Shown in pieces: positions 29,286 to 37,824 of a stretch of 64,000 nucleotides of DNA. The DNA is from Prevotellamassilia timonensis. GTDB taxonomy: Bacteria > Bacteroidota > Bacteroidia > Bacteroidales > Bacteroidaceae. The stretch spans positions 476,030 through 540,029 of the forward strand of contig NZ_LT629844.1 in the NCBI RefSeq assembly GCF_900106785.1. Direction: 5' to 3'. Position numbers and translations under genes: made by a program. Below the pieces are notes generated by a model, which saw only the letters and a list, made by a program, of their open reading frames with translations, ran no database searches and had not been told where the DNA came from. Position 1 is the first letter of the stretch. Each line of letters begins with the position of its first letter.

Positions 29286-29435
29286 CAGAAAGCATACTCT
29301 TGTTCTTTTTATCACACCCTGTGCCGCCTAAGGAGTATGCGTGTTGGCGGCTCCGCTTGCAAGTATTGGCGAAAACACACTTGTGGGCATTGCATCATAC
29401 GCAAAACTAACATTACCTATCATAATAACAAGCTA
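29286..29435 (+). promoter_or_regulatory. Structured 5' leader of fhs (candidate regulatory RNA)
   Basis: GCATACTC (29292-29299) can pair with GAGTATGC (29333-29340). GCCGCC (29323-29328) can pair with GGCGGC (29346-29351). The second stem would enclose the right arm of the first, so the two compete or form a pseudoknot. No match to the known ZTP or THF riboswitch consensus was found. This is inference from base pairing only. Confidence 0.35.
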
Positions 29436-31103
29436 ATGAAGACAGATATCGAAATTGCGCACAGCACAGAGCTCAAGCGCATTGACGAGGTAGCAAAGCA
29501 GTTGGGCATCGACCCCGAAGCCATCGAACACTATGGCAAGCACATTGCCAAACTGCCCCTTTCGCTCATTGATGAGAAGAAAAAAGGCAAGCTCATCTTG
29601 GTAACAGCCATTACGGCCACACGTGCCGGCATTGGCAAGACGACTGTGAGCATTGGTCTTGCCCTTGGTCTTAATGCTATTGGCAAGAAGGCTTGTGTGG
29701 CGTTGCGCGAGCCTTCGCTTGGTCCTTGCTTCGGCATGAAGGGCGGTGCAGCAGGTGGCGGATATGCCCAGGTGCTGCCAATGGAACGTATCAATCTGCA
29801 CTTCACTGGCGACTTCCATGCCATCACCTCGGCTCACAATATGATAGCTGCCCTGCTCGACAACTACCTTTACCAGCATGAGAAGGAAGGCTTCGGCTTG
29901 CGCGAAATACTTTGGCGTCGCGTGCTCGATGTCAACGACCGTTCGCTCCGCTCTATCGTTACCGGACTCGGTCCGGCAACCAATGGCATTACACAGCAGG
30001 CTGGTTTCGATATAACCCCCGCATCAGAGTTGATGGCCATTCTTTGTCTTGCACAGGACGAGGCAGACTTGCGCCGTCGCATTGAGAACATACTTTTGGG
30101 CTATACCTACGACGGCAAGCCTTTCACTGTTAAGGATCTTGGTGTGGCTGGTGCCATCATGGTGTTGCTCAAAGATGCCATACAGCCCAATTTGGTGCAG
30201 ACAACCGAAAATACACCAGCCATTGTGCATGGTGGCCCGTTTGCCAACATTGCCCATGGCTGCAATTCGCTCATTGCCACACGCATGTCGTTGAGCCATG
30301 CCGACTACACCATCACCGAGGCCGGATTTGGTGCCGACCTGGGTGCCGAAAAGTTCTACAACATTCTTTGTCGCAAGAGCGGTCTCGAACCCGATTTGAC
30401 TGTGATTGTAGCCACAGCCCAGGGCTTGAAAATGCACGGTGGCGTAGAGCTCGACAAAATTAAGGAGCCTAATGAGGAAGGCTTGCGTCACGGTCTGGCC
30501 AATCTCGACCGCCATGTACACAACCTTCAGGGCTTTGGCCAGAGCGTTGTTGTCGTGTTCAACCGTTTCGTAACCGATACAGAGGAAGAGATGGCGTTGC
30601 TGCGCGAACACTGCGAAAAGGAACTCGGCGTGCCCTTCGTCATCAACTATGCCTACACCGATGGTGGTGAGGGTGCCAAGGAGATGGCACAGCTCGTGGT
30701 TGACACCATTGACAAGAACCCCTCGCAGAAGCCCTTGCACTTTACTTACGACGACAACGACTCCATCAAGACCAAAATAGAGAAGGTGGCCAAGACCATT
30801 TATGGTGCGGCCAGTGTCACCTTTGCCAAGCCGGCTTTGAAACGCATCAAGTTGGCCGAGGAACACGGTATGGCCCACTTCCCCGTGTGCATTGCCAAGA
30901 CGCAGTTCTCATTCTCGGCCGATGCCAAGCAGTATGGTGCGGTGAGTGGTTTCAACATTCTCATAAAGGACGTTGTGCTCAACGCAGGTGCCGAGATGAT
31001 AGTAGCCATTGCTGGTGACATCTTGCGTATGCCTGGTTTGCCCAAGGATCCGCAAGCCAACCACATCGATTATGTTGATGGCGAAATCATTGGCTTGAGT
31101 TAA
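29436..31103 (+). CDS. fhs: Formate-tetrahydrofolate ligase
   Basis: A 555-residue enzyme that uses ATP to make 10-formyl-THF from formate. The P-loop reads [13 protein letters not shown] rather than the common TPxGEGKTTT; this form is usual in Bacteroidota. [23 protein letters not shown] and the family signature around [18 protein letters not shown] are intact, as is [15 protein letters not shown] at the C-terminus. The ATG at 29436 begins the conserved MKTDIEIAH; the longer upstream frame lies in the leader. It is monocistronic and ends at a bidirectional terminator. Confidence 0.96.
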   Translation: MKTDIEIAHSTELKRIDEVAKQLGIDPEAIEHYGKHIAKLPLSLIDEKKKGKLILVTAITATRAGIGKTTVSIGLALGLNAIGKKACVALREPSLGPCFGMKGGAAGGGYAQVLPMERINLHFTGDFHAITSAHNMIAALLDNYLYQHEKEGFGLREILWRRVLDVNDRSLRSIVTGLGPATNGITQQAGFDITPASELMAILCLAQDEADLRRRIENILLGYTYDGKPFTVKDLGVAGAIMVLLKDAIQPNLVQTTENTPAIVHGGPFANIAHGCNSLIATRMSLSHADYTITEAGFGADLGAEKFYNILCRKSGLEPDLTVIVATAQGLKMHGGVELDKIKEPNEEGLRHGLANLDRHVHNLQGFGQSVVVVFNRFVTDTEEEMALLREHCEKELGVPFVINYAYTDGGEGAKEMAQLVVDTIDKNPSQKPLHFTYDDNDSIKTKIEKVAKTIYGAASVTFAKPALKRIKLAEEHGMAHFPVCIAKTQFSFSADAKQYGAVSGFNILIKDVVLNAGAEMIVAIAGDILRMPGLPKDPQANHIDYVDGEIIGLS

Positions 31104-31145
31104 TGTGCTTTCAATGTGAAAATAACTTTGAACACCTGCTTAATA
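31104..31145. repeat. Fragment matching the right arm of the 36.4 kb stem-loop element
   Basis: ATGTGCTTTCAATGTGAAAA and TTTGAACACCTGCTTA follow the fhs stop codon. Closely similar strings form the right arm at 36534-36598. Only a fragment is present, with no partner arm. Confidence 0.5.
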
Positions 31146-31201
31146 CGGCAGACACCGTAGCGTGATCTGTTGGCCGCTAATGCAGAAAACAAAAGAATAT
31201 A

Positions 31202-31252
31202 AAGGCTGACGCCGTAGCGTTTTTGTTTATAACACGCTACGGCGTCAGCCTT
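31202..31252. terminator. Bidirectional terminator between fhs and the symporter
   Basis: AAGGCTGACGCCGTAGCGT (31202-31220) is perfectly inverted at 31234-31252, a 19-bp stem with a T-rich loop. It separates genes converging from both sides. Confidence 0.85.
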
Positions 31253-31295
31253 CATTTGTACATCTGCACATCTGCACATCAGCGAGCTGTGCTCG

Positions 31296-32645
31296 CTATC
31301 CCTCCTCGTCCAGCCTGTTCTCCCACAAGTAGTGGCGTGTCTCCTTGACAATCACGCCCGACAGCAGGAGCAGCGACACAATGTTAGGCAGAGCCATCAA
31401 GGCATTGCACGTATCACCCAAATTCCATACAAGATTTATGGCTGTAACGGAACCTATAAAAGTAGCCGAAATCCACAAAATGCGGTACACATAGCGTGCC
31501 TTGCGGCCAAACATATATTCGAGTGCTTTCTCCCCCAAGTAACTCCACCCCAGAATGGTGCTGAATGAGAAAGTGAGTATACCCATCGTCAGCACAAACG
31601 GGCCAAAAGTGGGAATCTGTCCGAATGCCACCTTGGTGAGTGTGGCGCCTGCTGTCGAGTCAATGCCAGGGTCGGCCATGATAGAACTTACAAGCACCAG
31701 TCCCGTGATGGCACAAATCACCACCGTGTCCCAAAAAGGCGAGGTAGAGCTAACCAACGCCTGACGCACCGGGTTGCGCGTTTGGGCAGCCGCAGCCACA
31801 ATGGGGGCAGAGCCAAGTCCCGACTCGTTTGAGAACAAGCCACGGGCAATGCCATAGCGCATGGCAATCATCATGGTAGAACCCACAAAACCGCCTGTTG
31901 CAGCGTGCGGTGTAAAGGCATCTGTCACAATCAGCTTCAGTGCCGGCCACACATATTCGTGGTTAATGCCCAACAACCACAAGCAACCCCCTACATAAAA
32001 CAGTGCCATGAAAGGTACAAGCCCCTCGCACACACGGGCAATGCCTTTAACGCCAAACATGATGACTGCACAGGTGAGCAAGGCTATGGCGATGCCGGTG
32101 TAAAGGGGCGGAATATGATATCCCTCGTGCAGCAGCATCGATATGGAGTTGCATTGAATCATGTTGCCAATGAAGAAAGAGGCCAACACGGTGCAAAGGG
32201 CAAAAACTATTCCAAGCCAGCGGCAGCCAAGGCCGCGCTCAATGGCATACATCGGTCCGCCAAGCATCTTGCCGTCCTTTGTTGTGATGCGGTACTTAAT
32301 GGCGAGCAATCCCTCGGCATATTTTGTAGCAATGCCCAACACGCCTGTCATCCAACACCAAAACACGGCCCCCGGCCCACCCATGGTAACTGCGGTGGCC
32401 ACACCTATAATATTGCCAGTGCCAATGGTGCCGGCCAGGCTTGTGGCCAAGGCCGAAAATTGGCTCACATCGCCTGTCGAGCCTTTGTCGCGCTTTATGC
32501 TGAGCCTGATAGCCTTAAATATGTAGCGTTGTGGAAAGCGCAAACGTATGGTCAGATACAAATGCGTGCCAAGGAGCAACACAATCATGGGCACCCCCCA
32601 CAGGTGGCCGTTTATAAGTGTAAGAAAGTCGTTTAGTGCAGACAT
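31296..32645 (-). CDS. Sodium:alanine symporter family protein (AGCS)
   Basis: A 449-residue inner-membrane transporter with about 10-11 hydrophobic segments. Family marks: GTIGTGNIIGVATAVTMGGPGAVFW, YAEGLLAIKYR, GGPMYAIERG, and NESGLGSAPIVAAAAQT. It would import alanine or glycine with Na+. The start MSALNDFLTLINGHLWGVP at 32645 is preferred; the frame extends to 32732 only through the octamer repeat (element D), giving a spurious N-terminus nearly identical to that before thiG. Confidence 0.93.
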   Translation of the reverse strand: MSALNDFLTLINGHLWGVPMIVLLLGTHLYLTIRLRFPQRYIFKAIRLSIKRDKGSTGDVSQFSALATSLAGTIGTGNIIGVATAVTMGGPGAVFWCWMTGVLGIATKYAEGLLAIKYRITTKDGKMLGGPMYAIERGLGCRWLGIVFALCTVLASFFIGNMIQCNSISMLLHEGYHIPPLYTGIAIALLTCAVIMFGVKGIARVCEGLVPFMALFYVGGCLWLLGINHEYVWPALKLIVTDAFTPHAATGGFVGSTMMIAMRYGIARGLFSNESGLGSAPIVAAAAQTRNPVRQALVSSTSPFWDTVVICAITGLVLVSSIMADPGIDSTAGATLTKVAFGQIPTFGPFVLTMGILTFSFSTILGWSYLGEKALEYMFGRKARYVYRILWISATFIGSVTAINLVWNLGDTCNALMALPNIVSLLLLSGVIVKETRHYLWENRLDEEG

Positions 32646-32669
32646 TGTATAGTTCTTTGTTTGTATTAT

Positions 32670-33077
32670 TGTGCGTTGGCGGAATAAGTAAACAACTTGA
32701 CAAGTTAACGGGTTGACAGGTAAGTTTGCCAAGCTTTTTGAGCTTCTTACCCTTATGACTTTACTCGAGTTTCGGATTTAGCAAGTGCGGGCTGAAAGCC
32801 CAATGTAATTCATAGCCCAGGGCAACACCCTGGGTGGAATTGAACAAGGAAGTGACGCCCTGTAAGGGCAGAAGTAAAGCCACTTCATCATACTTTTGCC
32901 CTTACAGGGCGTAACGTTTCTTCTTGCGGGCGACCCAGGGCGTTGCCCCGGGCTATGGATTGCATTGGGCTTTCAGCCCGCACTTGCTAAATCCGAAATT
33001 TGAGTGACTTTAGCATAATAAATTGGTGTAAAACATACTTACTTGTTAACTTGTCAACTCGTTAATCCGTTAACCAA
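32670..33077. repeat. Octamer-armed repeat (element D), copy 2, interrupted by element B
   Basis: Left part: GTGCGTTGGCGGAATAAG, GACAAGTTAACGGGTTGACA, AGCTTCTTACCC, GACTTT (32757-32762). Right part resumes with GACTTTAGCATAA (33006 on) and ACTTGTTAACTTGTCAACTC (33041 on). The intact equivalent is at 15599-15737, where GACTTTAACATAA is continuous. Confidence 0.75.
32763..33005. mobile_element. Palindromic MITE-like element (element B), copy 2, with target duplication
   Basis: A 243-bp non-coding element. The ends ACTCGAGTTTCGGATTTAGC and the inverse of GCTAAATCCGAAATTTGAGT form terminal inverted repeats that run on through AAGTGCGGGCTGAAAGCCCAAT. Interior pairs include GCCCAGGGCAACACCCTGGG and CCTGTAAGGGCAGAAGTA with TACTTTTGCCCTTACAGG. 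GACTTT flanks both sides (32757-32762 and 33006-33011), and the uninterrupted target exists at 15.7 kb. That indicates insertion by transposition in trans. Confidence 0.75.
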
Positions 33078-33134
33078 GAATCCCGTCAACGGGTTATTGT
33101 TGTGCAAAAGTATAACATTTTTCGCTTTTATTGT

Positions 33135-33142
33135 TACTTTTG
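33135..33142 (+). promoter_or_regulatory. -7 box before the PP2C-like gene
   Basis: TACTTTTG matches TAnnTTTG, 41 bases before the ATG at 33183. No well-spaced -33 box was found. Confidence 0.45.
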
Positions 33143-33182
33143 TAGTAGAACTCGCAATAAATACTAACAATAAGGCAAATAT

Positions 33183-33989
33183 ATGCAAATAATCGAGCAT
33201 TTCATACAAGGCAAACGCAACAATGCGCAGTTGTGTGAAGACGGTTGGGTGGTCACTCCCCATTTTGCGGCAGTTGTCGACGGCAGCACCTCCAAAGTGG
33301 CCGGGCGCAATGGCGGACGCATGGCCATGGAACTGGTGTGCAAGGCCCTGCACACCTTGTCCCCATTGGCCGACAAGGCCACTATGCTGCACCACCTGAC
33401 CGACGTGCTTGCAGCACACAATGTGCCGCAAGCCGCCACAAAGGCCGAATACCGTCTGACCTGTTCGGCCGTCATTTACAGTGCAGCGCGCCGTGTGGTG
33501 TGGCAGGTGGGCGACTGCTTATGCCGTTTTGGCGGAACCACCTACACACACAACAAATTAGTCGACACCATACTGACCGACGCACGTTGTCATGCCGTGC
33601 AATACCTGTTGGCGCATGGGCATACTGCGGCCGACATCATGGCCAACGACCTTGGCCGCGCCATAATATTCGATGCACTGCGTGAGCAGACCAATTTTCA
33701 GAATGATCCCAATCCATATAACCCCTACCGCTATCCCGTGTTCGACGGCACACCAGTTGACAACGCCCTGGTGCCCGAATTGCCGGTGCCAAAGGGAGTG
33801 GGGGAGGTGGTGCTTGCTTCAGACGGCTACCCCATGCTCTTCGACACCTGGCAGCCCACCGAGGCGTATTTGCAGCAAGTGTTGCAGTCCGACCCGCTTT
33901 GCATCGCTGCCAATGCGGCCACCAAATGCTTGATGGCGGGCAATGTGTCGTTTGACGACCGCTGCTACCTGCGCATCGCGACAAATTGA
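33183..33989 (+). CDS. PP2C-like protein phosphatase
   Basis: A 268-residue cytosolic protein without signal peptide. PP2C-type metal sites are readable: CEDGWVVTPHFAAVVDGST (Asp-Gly), VWQVGDCLCRF, VVLASDGYPMLFD, and SFDDRCYLRI (terminal Asp-Asp). The fold is compact relative to eukaryotic PP2C, as in bacterial SpoIIE/PrpC-like enzymes. The substrate is unknown. The next gene is a low-Mr tyrosine phosphatase on the same strand, 129 bases on, so two phosphatases of different classes are neighbours. Confidence 0.75.
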   Translation: MQIIEHFIQGKRNNAQLCEDGWVVTPHFAAVVDGSTSKVAGRNGGRMAMELVCKALHTLSPLADKATMLHHLTDVLAAHNVPQAATKAEYRLTCSAVIYSAARRVVWQVGDCLCRFGGTTYTHNKLVDTILTDARCHAVQYLLAHGHTAADIMANDLGRAIIFDALREQTNFQNDPNPYNPYRYPVFDGTPVDNALVPELPVPKGVGEVVLASDGYPMLFDTWQPTEAYLQQVLQSDPLCIAANAATKCLMAGNVSFDDRCYLRIATN

Positions 33990-34118
33990 TAGGCGGGTTG
34001 ATGGGGTGACCAACTCCGCCAACTTCACTAACTCGTCACAGACTCCCTCCCCTCGTCATCTAAATCCCTCCCGCCAAACTTGCCCCGTATTGAAATTCAT
34101 GCTAACTTCGCGCCCATT

Positions 34119-34589
34119 ATGACAAATATCCTATTCATTTGCCTCGGCAATATCTGCCGTTCGTGCACAGCCGAGGAAATATTCCGCACAATGGTCCACA
34201 AGGCCGGCCGTGATGTTGACTTTCACATCGATTCGGCAGGTCTCATCAACTATCACGAGGGCGAACTGCCCGACAAACGTATGCGCAGCCATGCTGCCGA
34301 CCATGGTTATTACCTCACACACCGGTCGCGCCCCATCACAATGGCCGATTTTGACAAGTTCGATCTCATCATTGCCATGGACGAGCGCAACCGCGACAAT
34401 TTGCTGTCGATGGCCCCCGACGAAGCAGCACGCAACAAAGTGGTGATGATGGCCGACTACCTGCAGCACCACGAGGACGTAACCATCATACCCGACCCCT
34501 ATTATGGCGGAGCCAAGGGGTTTGAACTGGTTATAGAATTGCTCGAGGACGCCTGTGAGGGACTGTTGCTCCAACTAACTGCAAATTAA
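34119..34589 (+). CDS. Low-molecular-weight protein-tyrosine phosphatase
   Basis: A 156-residue enzyme. The P-loop near the N-terminus reads CLGNICRSCTAEE (CX5R-S), and the general-acid loop reads IIPDPYYGG (Asp). Length is typical. The start MTNILFICLGNICR at 34119 is the family start; the 13 codons before it are leader. In Bacteroidota such enzymes often dephosphorylate BY-kinases for capsule or exopolysaccharide export, but no such cluster is near. Confidence 0.92.
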   Translation: MTNILFICLGNICRSCTAEEIFRTMVHKAGRDVDFHIDSAGLINYHEGELPDKRMRSHAADHGYYLTHRSRPITMADFDKFDLIIAMDERNRDNLLSMAPDEAARNKVVMMADYLQHHEDVTIIPDPYYGGAKGFELVIELLEDACEGLLLQLTAN

Positions 34590-34635
34590 CAATGCGTTTT
34601 TGCTACTGTAAAATGCAGTTGTCAAAATAAAATGT

Positions 34636-34851
34636 TACATTTGCACTAAGAATAAGCTAAGGCAAAACATCAACAGACATGTTGAAAGGGAGAGGTGGCA
34701 AGCAATCAGCTTGCAGGGCAAGCACTTTGTTCGCTTCTCTTTTAACAGCGCTGACTTGAAAGCCATTCATACTTGTCAACTTGTTAACCCCGATATTTGC
34801 CAACATAACAAGAAACTATTAACAACATAAACACGCAATACATATAATATC
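34636..34851 (+). promoter_or_regulatory. -7 box and long structured leader of the hexosamine-kinase-like gene
   Basis: TACATTTG at 34636-34643 is a -7 box. The predicted leader is about 200 nt. AAGGGAGAGG (34686-34695) pairs with CTTCTCTTTT (34734-34743), ten pairs with G-U. Inside, GCAAGC-AATCA-GCTTGC (34698-34714) is a perfect hairpin. An octamer array ACTTGTCAACTTGTTAAC follows at about 34771. A cis-regulatory role is inferred from structure and leader length only. Confidence 0.35.
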
Positions 34852-35943
34852 ATGGAACAGAAAGATTTGCAGCACATTGCCAATCAGTTCGAGATTAACG
34901 GTACAGTGGCCGAAGTAAAGCCTCTTGGCAACGGCCTTATCAATACAACCTACAAGGTGACAACGGCCGAGGCCGATGCACCCGATTATGTGCTCCAGCA
35001 CATTAACAATGCCATATTTCCCGATGTGGACATGTTGATGAACAACATTGTGGCTGTGACCACCCATATCCGTAAAAAGCTTGAGGCAAAGCACACCGAC
35101 GACATCGACCGCAAGGTGCTGCACTTTGTACCCTGCAAGGATGGCAAGTACTACTACATCTTCGATAACAAGTATTGGCGCGTAATGGTGCTCATACCCG
35201 ATGCAGTATCTAAGACAGGTGTAACCCCCGAAGGTTCAAAGATTGTGGGCGAAACATTTGGCGACTTCCAGGCCATGCTGGCAGATATCCCTGTGCAGTT
35301 GGGTGAGACCATTAAGGACTTCCACAACATTGAGTTCCGCTTGCAGCAGTTCCACGATGCAGTTAAGGAAGACAAGATGGGTCGTGCAGCCGGTGTGAAG
35401 GATATTATCGACGAAATAGAAAAGCGTGCCGACGACATGTGCCGCAGCGAGCGCCTTTACCGTGAAGGCAAATTGCCCAAGCGCATTGCACACTGCGATA
35501 CCAAAATTGACAATATCCTTTTCGACAAGAACGACAACGTGCTTTGCGTTATCGACCTCGACACCGTTATGCCGAGCTTCATCTTCTCAGACTTTGGCGA
35601 TTTCCTTCGTTCAGCTGCCAACACCCAGCCCGAGGATAGTCCGGAATATGACAAAATCGAATTCCGCATGGACATCTTCAAGTCGTTCACCGAAGGTTAT
35701 CTGAAGACGGCGCGTGCCTTCCTCACCCCCATCGAAATCGAGAACTTGCCCTACGCTGCCAAGCTCTTCCCCTACATGCAGTTGGTGCGTTTCTTTGCCG
35801 ACTACCTCAATGGCGATACTTACTACAAAATTCAGTATCCCGAGCACAACCTCGTGCGTTCACGCAACCAGCTCACTTTGCTCAAGCGTGCTGAGGAGAA
35901 GGAACCCGAAATGGTAGCTTTCATCAAGCAGCAGCTTGCATAA
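34852..35943 (+). CDS. N-acetylhexosamine 1-kinase-like (APH family) sugar kinase
   Basis: A 363-residue aminoglycoside-phosphotransferase-fold kinase. The N-lobe has GNGLINTTYKV and YVLQHINNAIFPD. The catalytic loop is IAHCDTKIDNILFDKNDN, and the metal site is CVIDLDTVMPSFIFSDFGD. These fit NahK-type kinases that phosphorylate GlcNAc/GalNAc at C1 for salvage of host glycans. Aminoglycoside resistance is unlikely given the match. It is monocistronic with a long leader and ends at a strong terminator. A GH84 hexosaminidase at 40 kb could supply GlcNAc, which would suit this enzyme. Confidence 0.8.
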   Translation: MEQKDLQHIANQFEINGTVAEVKPLGNGLINTTYKVTTAEADAPDYVLQHINNAIFPDVDMLMNNIVAVTTHIRKKLEAKHTDDIDRKVLHFVPCKDGKYYYIFDNKYWRVMVLIPDAVSKTGVTPEGSKIVGETFGDFQAMLADIPVQLGETIKDFHNIEFRLQQFHDAVKEDKMGRAAGVKDIIDEIEKRADDMCRSERLYREGKLPKRIAHCDTKIDNILFDKNDNVLCVIDLDTVMPSFIFSDFGDFLRSAANTQPEDSPEYDKIEFRMDIFKSFTEGYLKTARAFLTPIEIENLPYAAKLFPYMQLVRFFADYLNGDTYYKIQYPEHNLVRSRNQLTLLKRAEEKEPEMVAFIKQQLA

Positions 35944-36025
35944 ACCCTTAAAGGAAGTCAAGTTGAAGGGGCGTCCCAATCAACTTGCCGGTCTTTGAGT
36001 TAAATCAGACGCTAATAAAAAATAA

Positions 36026-36069
36026 CTGAGTCCACTTTGAAGAACAACTTCTTAAAGTGGACTCAGTTG
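36026..36069 (+). terminator. Terminator of the kinase gene
   Basis: ACTGAGTCCACTTT pairs exactly with AAAGTGGACTCAGT around a loop near GAAGAACAACTTCTT. A weaker hairpin follows at 36089-36130 (AAAGCCGACTTCAT / GTAGTTGGCTTT) with a T-rich tail. Confidence 0.8.
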
Positions 36070-36122
36070 TATAATAAACTCTTTTATCAAATAAAAGCCG
36101 ACTTCATAAAATAATGTAGTTG

Positions 36123-36283
36123 GCTTTATTTTATTCGGGCGGAAGTTTTCTTGTTGTAGAGTGGAAAGAAAAGGGAATGACCGTGAACGAGATGCTTGAC
36201 CTTGAAAATCTGTTCCACATAACCCAAACGGAAACAGCATTGTTTGAGCTTTTGAAGATGATATCTAAAATTCAGCCGTGAAC
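36123..36283 (+). other. Small open frame or gene remnant, unrecognised
   Basis: An in-frame stretch runs from after the stop at 36117-36119 to the TGA near 36282. Its only ATG is at 36177 (MTVNEMLDLENLFHITQ, about 34 codons). Residues upstream of the ATG (GGSFLVVEWKEKG) read like protein too, so this may be the tail of a lost gene. I do not recognise it. Confidence 0.3.
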
Positions 36284-36408
36284 AATGAGCAAAGAGTCAT
36301 CTCCCCATCATTGTATGGTTTCGATACAAATGATTAACCAAGTTATCCACTATCAAAGGTGGTAAGTTACCACCTTTGATGGTGGTAAATAAAGCATCGA
36401 ATAATATG

Positions 36409-36598
36409 ATAAGTAGGTGTTCAAAATTATTTTTACATTGAAAGTGCATTATCGGGGTGCAGATGTTCCCTTCGGGTGAGGGAGCATAGCGGGCTATGTG
36501 ACCGAGGCCGAAGGAAACAGATGTACCTCGAGAATGTGCTTTCAATGTGAAAATGACACCTACTGATTATATAAAATAATTTTGAACACCTACTTATT
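36409..36598. repeat. Long imperfect hairpin repeat, copy 2 (conserved GGAGCATAGCGGG apex)
   Basis: Left arm AAGTAGGTGTTCAAAATTAT and right arm ATAATTTTGAACACCTACTT are inverted. Inner pairs include ACATTGAAAGTGCAT with ATGTGCTTTCAATGT and TTCCCTTCGG with CCGAAGGAA. The apex at 36476-36505 matches that of 3931-3960 except one base, although the arms are unrelated in sequence. No gene is seen between 36284 and 36760 outside it. Confidence 0.8.
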
Positions 36599-36760
36599 AG
36601 GAATACACTTTGCATTATTGTGTGCATTGCGTTGATAATCAGTGTTATGGTGTTGTTTGATAACAACCTTGATAATTCTGCTGGAATCAACAGATATTGC
36701 TAAAAGTAGCGACCGAATCAAACAACTGTATCTATTCTTGTGTAATTCTTACGTAAAAGA

Positions 36761-36808
36761 TTTGGTTGGTGGCGTTTATTGTGTATATTTGCAGTGTAAA
36801 ATTTACAC
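36761..36808 (+). promoter_or_regulatory. Promoter and palindromic operator of the Nudix-macro island
   Basis: TTTG (36761-36764), 19-base gap, TATATTTG (36784-36791): a consensus promoter. Directly downstream, GTGTAAA-A-TTTACAC (36794-36808) is a perfect 15-base palindrome over the expected transcription start. That position suits autorepression by the NrtR-like product of the first gene. Confidence 0.7.
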
Positions 36809-36830
36809 AAGATATAGACGCAATGTAAAA

Positions 36831-37523
36831 ATGGAGCAAGAAATGTACAGTTACAAATATCCACATCCATCGGTAGCAACCGACTGTGTAATCTTTGGTT
36901 TTGATGGAATGAAATTAAAAGTATTGCTCATAGAACGAGGAGCAGAACCATACAAAGGGAAGTGGGCTTTTCCTGGTGGCTTTATGAAAATGGATGAATC
37001 TGCGGAGCAGGGGGCATTACGAGAACTAAAAGAAGAAACCAATCTGTCGCCTTATTATATAGAGCAATTTCATTGTTTCACTGATCCAAATCGTGATCCT
37101 CGTGAACGTGTCATCTCTATTGCCTTTTTCGCTCTTGTGAAGATTGCAGAAGTAAAAGGTGGCGATGATGCAGCCAAAGCGGAATGGTTCAGTATGGACG
37201 AAATACCACAACTGGCTTTTGATCATGACCTCATTCTTCGTATGGCATTAGATAAATTGCGTGAACGCATTCACTTCCAACCAATCGGTTTTGAATTATT
37301 GCCTAATAAATTCACATTAAAAGAACTCCAAATGCTATATGAGGCAATTTTAGGTGTAAACTTTGACCGACGCAACTTTGCCAAGAAAATGCTTTACCTC
37401 GACATTCTCACTCAATTAGAGGAAACTGTCTGGCCTACTCCTAAACGTAAAGCATATCTATTTAGTTTTAATCGTGAGAAATACGATGAGCTAAAACAGA
37501 AAGGCTTTAAGTTAGAATTTTAA
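36831..37523 (+). CDS. NrtR-like Nudix transcriptional regulator
   Basis: A 230-residue protein. Residues 1-140 form a Nudix domain: TDCVIFGFDGMKLKVLLIERG, WAFPGGFMKMDESAEQGALRELKEETNL (Nudix box, terminal Gly replaced by Asn). Residues 150-230 form the winged-helix domain of the NrtR/AraR type (NKFTLKELQMLYEAILG, DRRNFAKKMLYLDIL). Family members sense ADP-ribose, other NAD-related compounds or sugars and repress linked genes. ATG at 36831 is used because the upstream frame covers the promoter. It heads a four-gene operon with only 4 bases to the next gene. Composition is AT-richer than flanking host genes. Confidence 0.85.
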   Translation: MEQEMYSYKYPHPSVATDCVIFGFDGMKLKVLLIERGAEPYKGKWAFPGGFMKMDESAEQGALRELKEETNLSPYYIEQFHCFTDPNRDPRERVISIAFFALVKIAEVKGGDDAAKAEWFSMDEIPQLAFDHDLILRMALDKLRERIHFQPIGFELLPNKFTLKELQMLYEAILGVNFDRRNFAKKMLYLDILTQLEETVWPTPKRKAYLFSFNREKYDELKQKGFKLEF

Positions 37524-37527
37524 CACT

Positions 37528-37803
37528 ATGGCTACGTTAAGAGGTTATAAATGCACAAAGTGCGGATATGTAGTTATGGCAGACGCAAGCGTCTACGAAG
37601 CTTTTATGTTTGTGACTAATTACTACTTCTTCTGTTCACATTGCAATGATATAGTAAAGGTGCCATTGCAAGAACAATATCCAATTTGCCCAAAATGTGG
37701 GCGAATGGATGGGCTTCGCACATGGAATTCTGTAGAAGGGCATTGTCCAAAATGTGGCAAATCAAAATTGAGTGAAAAAGGAAAACTAATAATGGCAGAC
37801 TAA
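37528..37803 (+). CDS. Small zinc-ribbon protein
   Basis: A 91-residue protein with four CxxC knuckles: CTKCGY (8-13), CSHCND, CPKCGR and CPKCGK. This suggests two zinc ribbons. Between them are hydrophobic residues (YEAFMFVTNYYFF) that may form a core. There is no signal peptide. Such proteins bind nucleic acids or other proteins. Tight packing behind the Nudix regulator suggests it belongs to the same system; the specific function is unknown. Confidence 0.75.
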   Translation: MATLRGYKCTKCGYVVMADASVYEAFMFVTNYYFFCSHCNDIVKVPLQEQYPICPKCGRMDGLRTWNSVEGHCPKCGKSKLSEKGKLIMAD

Positions 37804-37824
37804 TAACCATTAAATGTAAAGACT

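Noticed and set aside
29286-29435. ZTP (pfl) riboswitch before fhs
   Set aside because: CCGCC-like and GGCG-like blocks occur, but not in the order or context of the ZTP consensus.
32646-32732. N-terminal extension of the symporter (and the similar one before thiG)
   Set aside because: Both extensions translate the same octamer repeat; the family starts lie downstream.
36052-36240. 62-codon minus-strand frame
   Set aside because: Overlaps two terminator hairpins of the upstream gene and has no start signal.
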